Assembly: GCA_964584495.1 (NCBI GenBank)
Contig: CAZPAH010000071.1
Coordinates: 1-15,146, forward strand
DNA from: CAZPAH01 sp964584495
GTDB taxonomy: Bacteria > Krumholzibacteriota > Krumholzibacteriia > Krumholzibacteriales > Krumholzibacteriaceae
Reading direction: 5' to 3'
Length of the DNA: 15,146 nt
Of the stretch, positions 7,186 to 13,651 are shown in pieces. Each line of letters begins with the position of its first letter. Position 1 is the stretch's first letter. Made by a program: the position numbers and the translations under genes. The notes under the pieces were generated by a model. That model made no database searches and was not told the origin of the DNA. It saw only the letters and a list, made by a program, of their open reading frames with translations.

Positions 7186-7854
7186 CTATCCACGAAGAAT
7201 TTCAAGCTCGATCTCCACATTGCGACGCTCGAGTCCGGTCGACTTATCGAGAAGCCTTTCGTACATCTCGATGGCCTTGTCGGTCTGATTGCTCATTTTC
7301 AGAGTTTCCGCGGCTTTCTCTAGGTATTCGCTTTCGAGAAAGGTGTTGGTTTTCAATCCATTGACCAGAGCAAGATAGATCGCCGCCGCCTTGTCGTAAT
7401 TCCGTTCGTTCCGGTATACGGTTCCAAGCCCGTCCATCGCCGCATCCCTGAAAAAGGGGTATTTTGACGACACCTGGAGATACTTCTCGAAAGACTCAAT
7501 CGCATGCGCGTTCCTGCCGTCTATAAGGGCGCATTTGCCCGTGAAATAGCTGGCATATGCCCCTTCCTTGAGACCGGGAAAACGATCGGTCACGATCTTG
7601 AACATCTCCTCCGCCGTCTTGAACTCACCCATTTGGAACGCCGCAATAGCTTCCGAGAACTGGGATTCAGCCGTCGTACGGGTCTTCATCCTCGAGCCGG
7701 TAGCCCAGATGGAACCGGCGATAATGACTATCAGGGCCAAGAAACCGAAGAAAAAATGATTCTGATGGGCCCTGATATACTCCCAGCTCTTAAGGACGAA
7801 GGTAACGAACGAGTCTTCCTTAATATCATGCTTTGTCAATTTGTGATGTGCCAC
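7186..7854 (-). CDS. Membrane-anchored TPR protein (YfgM-like architecture)
   Basis: The 222-aa protein has a cytoplasmic N-terminus (HHKLTKHDIKEDSFVTFVLKSWEYI), one transmembrane helix (about 33-50) and a periplasmic array of tetratricopeptide repeats (about 65-220), such as ESQFSEAIAAFQMGEFKTAE, AIESFEKYLQVSSKYP, KAAAIYLALVNG and AIEMYERLLDKS. This matches the YfgM layout, in which a single-pass TPR protein works near the Sec translocon and periplasmic chaperones; orthology is not proven. I chose GTG at 7854: AGAAGGAGG (7864-7872) is 9 nt upstream, while the longer open frame back to 7983 lacks such a site. It is first in the operon with the DUF4870-like gene and divergent from the phosphatase gene. 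Confidence 0.8.
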   Translation of the reverse strand: MAHHKLTKHDIKEDSFVTFVLKSWEYIRAHQNHFFFGFLALIVIIAGSIWATGSRMKTRTTAESQFSEAIAAFQMGEFKTAEEMFKIVTDRFPGLKEGAYASYFTGKCALIDGRNAHAIESFEKYLQVSSKYPFFRDAAMDGLGTVYRNERNYDKAAAIYLALVNGLKTNTFLESEYLEKAAETLKMSNQTDKAIEMYERLLDKSTGLERRNVEIELEILRG

Positions 7855-7915
7855 TCTTTCAATCCTCCTTCTAACCATAATAAACATCGGACAGGTAAAT
7901 TTTTCAAGGAAAATG

Positions 7916-7945
7916 TTGAATCCGCAACATCTTGCCAAATATAGA
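7916..7945 (+). promoter_or_regulatory. Candidate promoter of the PDZ/PP2C phosphatase gene
   Basis: TTGAAT (7916-7921) and TATAGA (7940-7945) with an 18-nt spacer would start transcription near 7952, giving a leader of about 60 nt. A small inverted repeat (TGTTG/CAACA, 7914-7929) overlaps the -35. It lies in the divergent intergenic region. Confidence 0.3.
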
Positions 7946-8013
7946 AATTGACATCCTCCAGCCGGTTTGAGAGACTTTTGCAACGTCCAGAGTGTTCAGC
8001 TGGGAGGTGACTG

Positions 8014-10491
8014 GTGACCCGGTTTCTCAGAGTCGGTCTGGTCGCTGCGGCGATTCTTATAACGGTTCTCGATCTATTCGGCTACGAGGATTATTCCCGT
8101 TTTCCCCACACGGGAATTCATCACAACAATCTGGTATTCCAGCACATAGAAAAGGACAGTCCCAATTATAATCTTGGGATCAAGCAGGGCGACCTGATAA
8201 TCGCCGTTGACGGGCACATTATAAGAAACCTGAATCATTTCAACTATCTCACCTTCATGAACGGAGAACCGGGGAGGCAGGTGTACACGATTGCCAGAGG
8301 AGACTCTTTATTCGATGTAGAGGTCGAATCGGTCTCCCCCCCGCACTCCAAGCTTTACCAGAGGTTCGCGCTGAGTCTGACGGCCTTCACATTCATTCTG
8401 GTGGGCGTCATTGTGATCCTGAAACGTCCCGACATCCTGGGGACCCTTTTCACGACGAACTGTCTTATTATCGCCTTTCTACTCACGGTTAGGCCGATAA
8501 CTTCTATCCCTTTCTTTCACATCGCCGGAGAACTCATATATGACGGCCTGTTCTTATTTCTTCCCGCATTCTTTCTACATTTCTTCATGATATTTCCCGG
8601 AAAGGAGATCTATCAGGGTACGCGAAGGTTCTTTATACGCAAGATAATATATATAGTGCCGTCCGTTTTGTTTGTCATTCTCTTCGTTCTCGCCCTATAC
8701 CGGTATACGACCGGTAAAGGACGCGACCTCGTTTTTCTGATGAACGGAATAATTTCGATATTCTGGTTCCTTTATATGGTTGCCTCGCCGATCCTCTTCA
8801 TAAGGACCTATATGACATCCGACAGGGTCCAGAAAATAAAGTTCAGGATAGCCACGATAGGACTTTTCATCGGGATAATCCCGGTCTCGACGGTCATAAT
8901 AGTCAAGCAGTTCCTTCCAACGGTCAATATCCCTCACGACTATCTATCGATGATATTCCTATCCTTTATATCGATCTCGTTCGCATACACGATCCTCAAG
9001 CATGATGCCTTCGATATGAGGATAGTGTTCCGCATCGGGCTGGCTTTTGTCGTTCTTCCGGTAGTGATGGTAACGCTGCTCTACTTTTTAAGCGAGATAA
9101 TCGAGCGGAGGTTTCCCGAGCTGCTCGGAATCAGACATTATCTCCTGACAATTGCGGCGGTGATTCTGCTTTTCGTTGTTTTCATTCCGGCGATGAACGG
9201 AATAAGGAAGCTCGTTGACTGGATATTTTTCAGGAACAGAAAGATCTTCAGGGAGAAGGTTATCGAATTTTCGAGAAAGATTCAATCCATGCGGACCCTC
9301 GACGAAATCTCCGTTTTCGTGTCGAAGGAGATTTGCGACCTGTTCGATTCGGAGCATGTCCATCTTTTTCTGCTGGATGATTCGCACAACTACAAGCTCC
9401 GGCACAGCCGCCCCGCCGATTCGAGGATTCCTCTTACCTCATTCCCCCCCGGCACAGAGTTGATAAAGCTGGCCAGTGAAAAACGGCTTCCCATCATGGT
9501 CGAATTCTTCGACAAGATATGGATCAACAGTAATCTCGATCGAATTTCGAGGGAGCTTATATCGATTTCCCGTGCTTCCGTGATGGTACCGCTGATAGAG
9601 CAGGACGAACTGCTCGGTTTCGTGCTGCTTGGAAGGAAGAAGTCGGGAAGGCCGTACAGCGGATCGGACGCCGATATTCTCGAATTGATCGCGGAAAGAA
9701 GCGCCGCGGCGATCCGTAACAACCAGCTTTACCGGATGTCGGTCGAAAAAGAGAAGCTGGAAAAGGAAGTCCACCTTGCGAGCAAGATACAGGAAAGATT
9801 GCTTCCGGGGCGGCCGCCCGAGATGGAAAGCTCCTCGGTTCTCGGAAACCTCAGGACCTGTCACGAGGTTGGAGGAGATTTCTATGATATAGTGGAGTTT
9901 TCACCTGAAAAGATAGGAATAGCCGTAGCGGATGTCTCCGGCAAAGGGATCCCCGCTTCCATATTGATGACGACGCTCCAGGCTTCTTTCAGATCGGAAG
10001 CTTCCGACGACAGGCCGCCGGCGGAGGTTCTCACTGCGTTGAATAGATGCCTGTACACGAGAAGCGAGCCGAGCAAATTCGCGACATTCTTCTATGCAGT
10101 CTACGATGACCGTACGGGAATTTTAAATTACTGTAACGCCGGCTCATTCCCTCCCATCGTGATAAGCGCCGATGGAAAGATTATGAGGCTCAAGCAAGGT
10201 GGAATACTCATAGGAGTGGAACCCGATCCGTTTTACGGCGAGGGGATCGTCAAGCTCAAGCCTGGAGATATGGTCGTATCGTACACCGACGGCTGCATAG
10301 ACCAGGAAAACGAAAAAGGAGAGTATTTCAGCGAGGAAAGATTCATAAAGATTCTGAAGGATAATTGTGAGCTATCGCTCGAAGCATTGATGGAGAAGAT
10401 CTACACGAACATTCTCTCTTTTGGATCGGGAATAGTTAAGGATGATATCACCGTCATTCTTCTCAGAAGGAATATTAGGCCGGACCTATAG
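8014..10491 (+). CDS. PDZ - multi-TM - GAF - PP2C (SpoIIE/RsbU) phosphatase
   Basis: This 825-aa membrane signalling protein is predicted to be a Ser/Thr phosphatase of the RsbU/SpoIIE type, which usually dephosphorylates an anti-anti-sigma factor. Order: an N-terminal hydrophobic anchor (about 5-22); a PDZ-like domain outside the membrane (about 35-105, DSPNYNLGIKQGDLIIAVDG); roughly nine further transmembrane helices (about 118-400); a GAF-like domain (about 425-575); the coiled linker EKEVHLASKIQERLLPG; and the PP2C domain. The metal-binding motifs are intact: GGDFYD (620-625), ADVSGKG (639-645), SYTDG (756-760) and DDIT (810-813). GTG at 8014 follows GGGAGGTGA (8002-8010). No anti-sigma kinase or STAS protein is adjacent, so its substrate lies elsewhere. 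A PDZ plus membrane input suggests envelope sensing (inference). Confidence 0.92.
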   Translation: MTRFLRVGLVAAAILITVLDLFGYEDYSRFPHTGIHHNNLVFQHIEKDSPNYNLGIKQGDLIIAVDGHIIRNLNHFNYLTFMNGEPGRQVYTIARGDSLFDVEVESVSPPHSKLYQRFALSLTAFTFILVGVIVILKRPDILGTLFTTNCLIIAFLLTVRPITSIPFFHIAGELIYDGLFLFLPAFFLHFFMIFPGKEIYQGTRRFFIRKIIYIVPSVLFVILFVLALYRYTTGKGRDLVFLMNGIISIFWFLYMVASPILFIRTYMTSDRVQKIKFRIATIGLFIGIIPVSTVIIVKQFLPTVNIPHDYLSMIFLSFISISFAYTILKHDAFDMRIVFRIGLAFVVLPVVMVTLLYFLSEIIERRFPELLGIRHYLLTIAAVILLFVVFIPAMNGIRKLVDWIFFRNRKIFREKVIEFSRKIQSMRTLDEISVFVSKEICDLFDSEHVHLFLLDDSHNYKLRHSRPADSRIPLTSFPPGTELIKLASEKRLPIMVEFFDKIWINSNLDRISRELISISRASVMVPLIEQDELLGFVLLGRKKSGRPYSGSDADILELIAERSAAAIRNNQLYRMSVEKEKLEKEVHLASKIQERLLPGRPPEMESSSVLGNLRTCHEVGGDFYDIVEFSPEKIGIAVADVSGKGIPASILMTTLQASFRSEASDDRPPAEVLTALNRCLYTRSEPSKFATFFYAVYDDRTGILNYCNAGSFPPIVISADGKIMRLKQGGILIGVEPDPFYGEGIVKLKPGDMVVSYTDGCIDQENEKGEYFSEERFIKILKDNCELSLEALMEKIYTNILSFGSGIVKDDITVILLRRNIRPDL

Positions 10492-10830
10492 AAAATAGAG
10501 CTTAAAACGGATATATTGCGTTATATAGGAATTTGGTAAATCTGCGCCCGCCACGCCAGGCATATTTTTCATCATATATTGCCTATATACCTTGCATATC
10601 TGCATTGGTGCACGACCGATGCGTACCGGCGTATTTAAGTCGCTTAAGATGCCGTTATCTAGTCATCTCTTATAACTATTGTTATGAGTTGAAGATAAAA
10701 GCAGATCTCTGCAATTGCATTCCATTCCTCTAATGCAATATCTATAGGCATGGATAATGCAACTAAAGAAAACGGCTGTTAGGTCGATACTTTAGATGGA
10801 ACCGGGAAAATGTAAAGCTTATTAATTTGG
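10492..10830 (+). other. A+T-rich non-coding stretch with a run of five small hairpins
   Basis: No credible protein gene lies here; the open frame 10533-10733 has no Shine-Dalgarno and low-complexity composition. From 10627 to 10760 five stem-loops follow each other: CGGC/GCCG with TTTAAG/CTTAAG (10627-10654), CTTATAAC/GTTATGAG (10669-10688), GCAG/CTGC (10701-10712), ATTGCATT/AATGCAAT (10714-10739, 8 bp perfect) and GCAT/ATGC (10748-10760). A second TAATGCAA copy at 10755-10762 could compete for ATTGCATT, giving alternative pairings. This may be a structured leader of the small ORF at 10842 or a separate RNA. Confidence 0.4.
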
Positions 10831-10841
10831 AGGTGATCGAG

Positions 10842-10889
10842 TTGCTACCGATACTACTTATAATCGATCTCTTCTGGTGGCTGCGGTAA
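10842..10889 (+). CDS. Candidate 15-residue hydrophobic peptide with a perfect extended Shine-Dalgarno
   Basis: TTG at 10842 opens a 15-codon frame encoding MLPILLIIDLFWWLR, then TAA. It is preceded by GGAGGTGATC (10829-10838), a ten-base perfect complement to the usual 3' end of 16S rRNA, ideally spaced (8 nt from GGAGG). A 10-12-bp terminator hairpin begins 30 nt after the stop. The peptide is almost entirely hydrophobic, with Trp-Trp and a terminal Arg, suggesting insertion in the membrane. GTG at 10833 would add three residues (MIE) but would leave no Shine-Dalgarno. It could be a stand-alone micropeptide gene, a leader peptide without its downstream gene, or a chance frame; the exceptional ribosome-binding site argues against chance. 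No known family is recognised. Confidence 0.45.
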   Translation: MLPILLIIDLFWWLR

Positions 10890-10913
10890 CGTGTGATTCT
10901 CGGTCGGTTTTCA

Positions 10914-10959
10914 AAAATATTCCCGTCGGTATGGGGTGTATCGGCGGGAATGTTTATTT
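10914..10959. terminator. Hairpin terminator after the 15-codon ORF, bidirectional
   Basis: ATTCCCGTCG (10919-10928) pairs with CGGCGGGAAT (10942-10951), 10 bp with one G-U, extendable inward by two pairs. GTTTATTT follows on the + strand, and ATATTTTTG follows on the - strand. Confidence 0.65.
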
Positions 10960-11107
10960 CCCCTCGATCCCGTCATCCACAATAATACAAAGTGTTAACG
11001 ACGAGATAGGCTGCTGGATGAGACCGCTATAAACCAATTTATTAACATAGCAATGTAACTACTTAATATATATCGTAATAGACAGTCAAAATAATTTATT
11101 TTTTTTC

Positions 11108-11135
11108 TTGACAAAGTTCTCGGCATCTCTATAAT
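11108..11135 (+). promoter_or_regulatory. Strong consensus promoter of the 6S-like RNA
   Basis: A perfect TTGACA (11108-11113) and a perfect TATAAT (11130-11135) are separated by 16 nt. A tract of T and A+T-rich sequence (about 11085-11107) resembles an UP element. The predicted start near 11142 coincides with the first base of the long RNA stem. The 10953-11107 stretch before it holds nothing else I can support. Confidence 0.8.
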
Positions 11136-11141
11136 AGGGCT

Positions 11142-11283
11142 TAACGGGACATGAAGCAGACTACGCTATCGTGATTCATAAGCTCTAAAGCCAGTTTTTT
11201 AGCGAAGCGATCTTGCTGCTCAGGCCTCAAGGGTTAATGTGACACGTGAAGCAAAGTAGTCCCGCTCTGTCTCGTTATTTTTT
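11142..11283 (+). ncRNA. ssrS: Candidate 6S RNA (rod-like RNA of about 140 nt)
   Basis: A stable non-coding RNA is predicted from a consensus promoter and a long-range fold. The ends close as UAACGGGACA (11142-11151) with UGUCUCGUUA (11268-11277), 10 bp with one G-U; then GACUAC (11159-11164) with GUAGUC (11256-11261); then CGUG (11170-11173) with CACG (11243-11246), followed by looser pairs in a central region, GCC/GGC (11190-11192 with 11223-11225) and an apical hairpin AGC-G-AAG/CUUGCU (11201-11217). Six U residues follow the closing stem. A single bulged hairpin with a central loose region is the 6S RNA plan, in which the RNA mimics an open promoter and sequesters housekeeping RNA polymerase. 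The 3' side contains UCAAGGGUUA, which I recall from E. coli 6S RNA. At about 140 nt it is shorter than most 6S RNAs (160-200). Another abundant small RNA remains possible. Confidence 0.5.
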
Positions 11284-11330
11284 AAAAAAGAGGGAATGAC
11301 ATCATTATTCCGGAAGTCATTCCCCTTTTT
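11284..11330. terminator. Bidirectional terminator between the 6S-like RNA and tRNA-Arg
   Basis: GGGAATGAC (11292-11300) pairs with GTCATTCCC (11316-11324), a 9-bp perfect stem with a 15-nt loop. A-tracts upstream and CTTTTT downstream give T-runs on both strands, serving the + strand RNA and the - strand tRNA-Arg. Confidence 0.85.
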
Positions 11331-11331
11331 A

Positions 11332-11408
11332 TGGCGCCCCCGGCATGACTCGAACATGCGACACCCGGTTTAGGAAACCGGTGCTCTATCCACCTGAGCT
11401 ACGGGGGC
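11332..11408 (-). tRNA. tRNA-Arg (anticodon CCT)
   Basis: The - strand folds as a full cloverleaf: acceptor GCCCCCG/CGGGGGC, D arm with GCTC/GAGC, anticodon stem CCGGT/ACCGG around the loop TTCCTAA (anticodon CCT, reading AGG), T arm GCATG-TTCGAGT-CATGC, discriminator G and an encoded CCA (11334-11332). It lies 110 nt after apt and directly before the bidirectional terminator, so it may be the last element of the tRNA-Pro/M23/sigma/apt transcript or have its own promoter. Confidence 0.97.
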
Positions 11409-11441
11409 GGAATGTATTTTCACTAACTTAATCTTTTATTG

Positions 11442-11464
11442 ACTGTAACGCAAATACAGTTTTC
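11442..11464. other. Small inverted repeat between apt and tRNA-Arg
   Basis: ACTGTA (11442-11447) and TACAGT (11455-11460) form a 6-bp stem with a 7-nt loop, followed by TTTT on the + strand. It is too weak for a confident terminator call; otherwise nothing is seen in 11409-11518. Confidence 0.25.
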
Positions 11465-11518
11465 GGCGGAACGGACAATACCCCAATCGCTGCAGTAGAA
11501 ACCGAGGGAATCCCATAA

Positions 11519-12037
11519 TCAGTACGAAAGCATAACGAATACCGGGCGGTTCCCCAAGGCATCCCTCCCCTTCAACTCCGACAGTTCAATGATGAAGCAC
11601 AGTTCTTCGACTATGCCGCCCTGCCGCTCGATGAGGTTTGCCGCCGCGCGGGCCGTGCCTCCGGTCGCGAGAAGGTCGTCGACGATAAGGATCCTCTCTC
11701 CCTTCGATACGGCATCGGCGTGCATCTCTATCTCGGTCGCCCCGTACTCGAGCGTATATCTTTCCGATACGGTTTTCCAGGGCAGCTTCCCCGGTTTTCT
11801 GATGGGAATCAGACCCTTGCCCAGCCTGTAGGCGAGAACCGACGAGAAGAAGAAGCCCCTCGCTTCAATGCCGGCGATTTTATCGATCTCCATTTTCCTG
11901 TAACGGTCGACGAGCCGGTCGCAGATACCGTTGAAGATCCTGCTGTCGAGCAGAGCGGGTGTTATATCCCTGAACAGAATCCCCTCCTTGGGAAAATCGG
12001 GGATCTCCCTTATCGATTTTTTAATTTCGTCGTTCAT
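11519..12037 (-). CDS. apt: Adenine phosphoribosyltransferase
   Basis: Apt makes AMP from adenine and PRPP in purine salvage (cytoplasm). The 172 aa equal the family length. The N-terminus has the characteristic IREIPDFPKEGILFRDITPAL (about 9-29), then AGIEARGFFFSSVLAYRLG (55-73), the flexible-loop segment with KLPWKTVSERYTLEYG (84-99), and the PRPP-binding motif ERILIVDDLLATGGTARAA (114-132). The open frame extends to 12094, but ATG at 12037 is the start: AGAGGA lies just upstream, and the extra residues lie inside the sigma gene. The gap to the sigma stop is 8 nt, so apt is co-transcribed with it. Confidence 0.96.
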   Translation of the reverse strand: MNDEIKKSIREIPDFPKEGILFRDITPALLDSRIFNGICDRLVDRYRKMEIDKIAGIEARGFFFSSVLAYRLGKGLIPIRKPGKLPWKTVSERYTLEYGATEIEMHADAVSKGERILIVDDLLATGGTARAAANLIERQGGIVEELCFIIELSELKGRDALGNRPVFVMLSY

Positions 12038-12045
12038 TGTTCCTC

Positions 12046-12879
12046 TTAATCTTGGCAGAACCGCTCCGAGCTTTCTTGTGGAGCGATAATGCATCGAAGT
12101 TTTTTAAGCGCCCTCATCTCGAGCTGTCTAACCCTTTCCCTCGATACGTGAATAACCTCTCCGGTTTCCGCCAGCGTGTGCGGCTCTCCATCATCGAATC
12201 CGTATCTTATCTTGATAATGAGCTTCTCCCTATCGGAAAGCCTGTCCAGAAGCGCCGATAGTTCCTCATGCTCGATCTGTTGGAGGATGATTTTTTCCGC
12301 GTCGATGCCGTCTTCCATCTCCAAATTACTTGCAAGCTGGTTGTAGGTATCCACACTGGTGGATAGATCGAGCGCGCGTATATTACTTACCAGTTCTTCG
12401 AGCATCCGGAACTTCTTCCTTGAGATGTTGAGATTATCGGCCTTTTCCTCCGGCGAAAGTGATTTCTTATCCTTCTCTTGAGCGACGTAGCGGGACATCA
12501 GCTGGAAGATATGGATCGGTATCCTGATCGTTCTGGAATAGTTGGAAATCGCTCTCACTATGGATTGTTTTATCCACCAGGAAGAATAAGTGCTGAATCT
12601 GAATCCTTTATCCGGGTCGAACCTGTTCACGGCTTTTATCAGTCCCAGATTTCCCTCCTCTATAAGATCGAGGAAAGGCACTCCGTAGGATGAATATGAT
12701 TTGGCGATCGTTATAACGAGCTTAAGGTTGCTCAGTATGAGCTTCCTACGAGCCTTCTCGTCGCCATCGCGGGCCTTCCTGGCGAGTTCGATCTCCTCTT
12801 CTTTGGAAAGCAGGGGATAAGCGCTGATCTCCTTGAAGTATCTGTTCTGGAGTTCCCGTTCCGTTCTGTCTTCAGCCAT
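12046..12879 (-). CDS. RNA polymerase sigma factor, sigma-70 family group 2, RpoS-like
   Basis: The 277-aa sigma factor lacks region 1.1. Region 1.2 begins LQNRYFKEISAYPLLSKEEE (10-29). Region 2 includes NLKLVITIAK, FLDLIEEGNLGLIKAVNRFD (69-88) and the -10-binding RFSTYSSWWIKQSI (94-107). IRIPIHIF (118-125) leads into region 3. Region 4 has DRLSDREKLIIKIRYG and the HTH TLAETGEVIHVSRERVRQLE (235-254). All core-binding and DNA-melting motifs look intact. Its size and the gene order surE-pcm-(x)-M23 lipoprotein-sigma match the E. coli rpoS locus, so it is probably the stationary-phase/stress sigma factor; sequence alone could also suit another group 2 sigma. The start ATG at 12879 is 24 nt after the M23 stop, with GGAG at some distance. 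apt follows by 8 nt. Confidence 0.93.
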   Translation of the reverse strand: MAEDRTERELQNRYFKEISAYPLLSKEEEIELARKARDGDEKARRKLILSNLKLVITIAKSYSSYGVPFLDLIEEGNLGLIKAVNRFDPDKGFRFSTYSSWWIKQSIVRAISNYSRTIRIPIHIFQLMSRYVAQEKDKKSLSPEEKADNLNISRKKFRMLEELVSNIRALDLSTSVDTYNQLASNLEMEDGIDAEKIILQQIEHEELSALLDRLSDREKLIIKIRYGFDDGEPHTLAETGEVIHVSRERVRQLEMRALKKLRCIIAPQESSERFCQD

Positions 12880-12903
12880 TATCGCCCATTCTCCAAGATC
12901 CGT

Positions 12904-13473
12904 TCAGGAATTCGATCCGATATAGCCTTTCGGGTCCACGGCTTCTCCGGATTTCCTTATCTCGAAATGCAGGTGCGGACCGGTCGAGTTTCCCGATACC
13001 CCCACCTTCCCTATCGTTTGTCCGGCTTCGACACGGTCGCCTTTCCCAGCCATTATAACGGAAAGGTGAGCGTAAACCGAGCAAAAATGCTTTCCGTGGT
13101 CGATAATGATTATGTTTCCGAAACCTCTCTGCCGCCCGGCGAAGATCACTGTGCCCCCCGCCGACGCAAGGACATTGTCTCCGATATCCGCTTTAATATC
13201 GATGCCGGGATGAAATTCGCGAGTTTTGTACAGGGGATGTCTTCTGAGACCGAAAGAACTGTTTATCCGCGACGGACTGTAATTTTCGAGAGGGGGCAGG
13301 AAATGAACCGGGCTCGGGACTAATTCCGAAGGTTTTTCCCTGACCGCCCGATGCGACTTCCGAGCTTTGCTGGAACCCCCACGGTATCTCGGCGCCGGGG
13401 AGCATCCGGCAAGATAGAGGATCGCATAGCAGATAAGGGCTACGGTAAAGCTTCTGGTTGAAAAAAGGTTCAT
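12904..13473 (-). CDS. M23 (LytM) peptidase-domain lipoprotein, NlpD-like
   Basis: The 189-aa envelope protein begins with a lipoprotein signal (lipobox LAGC, Cys24), then a basic Ser/Pro-rich linker (25-62), and a C-terminal LytM/M23 domain: SFGLRRHPLY, HPGID (His88, Asp92), GGTVIFAGRQRGFGN, YAHLS (His136) and GPHLHFEIR (His167, His169). The zinc ligands and catalytic His are present, so it may be an active endopeptidase, unlike E. coli NlpD, which is degenerate and activates an amidase. No LysM domain is seen. The open frame runs to 13563, but that part is tRNA-Pro; ATG at 13473 is the only sensible start and yields the signal peptide. It lies 8 nt after the tRNA CCA and has no Shine-Dalgarno. 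Downstream is the sigma gene, as in nlpD-rpoS. Confidence 0.9.
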   Translation of the reverse strand: MNLFSTRSFTVALICYAILYLAGCSPAPRYRGGSSKARKSHRAVREKPSELVPSPVHFLPPLENYSPSRINSSFGLRRHPLYKTREFHPGIDIKADIGDNVLASAGGTVIFAGRQRGFGNIIIIDHGKHFCSVYAHLSVIMAGKGDRVEAGQTIGKVGVSGNSTGPHLHFEIRKSGEAVDPKGYIGSNS

Positions 13474-13481
13474 AATAAAAA

Positions 13482-13559
13482 TGGTCGGGGCGACTGGAAT
13501 TGAACCAGCGACCTCCTGCTCCCGAAGCAGGCGCGCTAACCGAGCTGCGCTACGCCCCG
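13482..13559 (-). tRNA. tRNA-Pro (anticodon CGG)
   Basis: Cloverleaf on the - strand: acceptor CGGGGCG/CGCCCCG, D arm with GCGC/GCGC, anticodon stem CCTGC/GCAGG around TTCGGGA (anticodon CGG, reading CCG), T arm CTGG-TTCAATT-CCAG, discriminator A and encoded CCA (13484-13482). It stands at the head of the M23-sigma-apt unit, with a promoter just upstream and the next start codon only 8 nt downstream. Confidence 0.97.
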
Positions 13560-13572
13560 ACACTCACCGCTT

Positions 13573-13601
13573 AAAATAGCATCTGTTTTCCGATAACTCA
13601 A
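13573..13601 (-). promoter_or_regulatory. Candidate promoter for tRNA-Pro and the sigma operon
   Basis: On the - strand TTGAGT (13601-13596) and TATTTT (13578-13573) are spaced by 17 nt and would start transcription about 6-8 nt upstream of the mature tRNA 5' end. The surrounding 13561-13651 is A+T-rich with no terminator visible, so read-through from the surE-pcm unit is also possible. Confidence 0.45.
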
Positions 13602-13651
13602 ACAAATTCGAACTAATATAAATAATCGCAAACTAATTTAAAACGCCGCAA

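Noticed and set aside
7877..7907. TTGAAA...TATTAT on the - strand as promoter of the TPR gene
   Set aside because: The 19-nt spacer and a start falling inside the Shine-Dalgarno make it implausible; the true promoter was not found.
10533..10733. 66-codon + strand open frame after the phosphatase gene
   Set aside because: No Shine-Dalgarno, unusual Cys/Tyr-rich composition, and it crosses the hairpin run; likely chance.
11142..11283. SRP RNA or tmRNA as identity of the + strand RNA
   Set aside because: No GGAAGCAG-type SRP apical motif; too short and lacking a tRNA-like end for tmRNA.
13474..13563. N-terminal 30-residue extension of the M23 frame
   Set aside because: It is tRNA-Pro read as protein; the signal peptide starts at the ATG at 13473.
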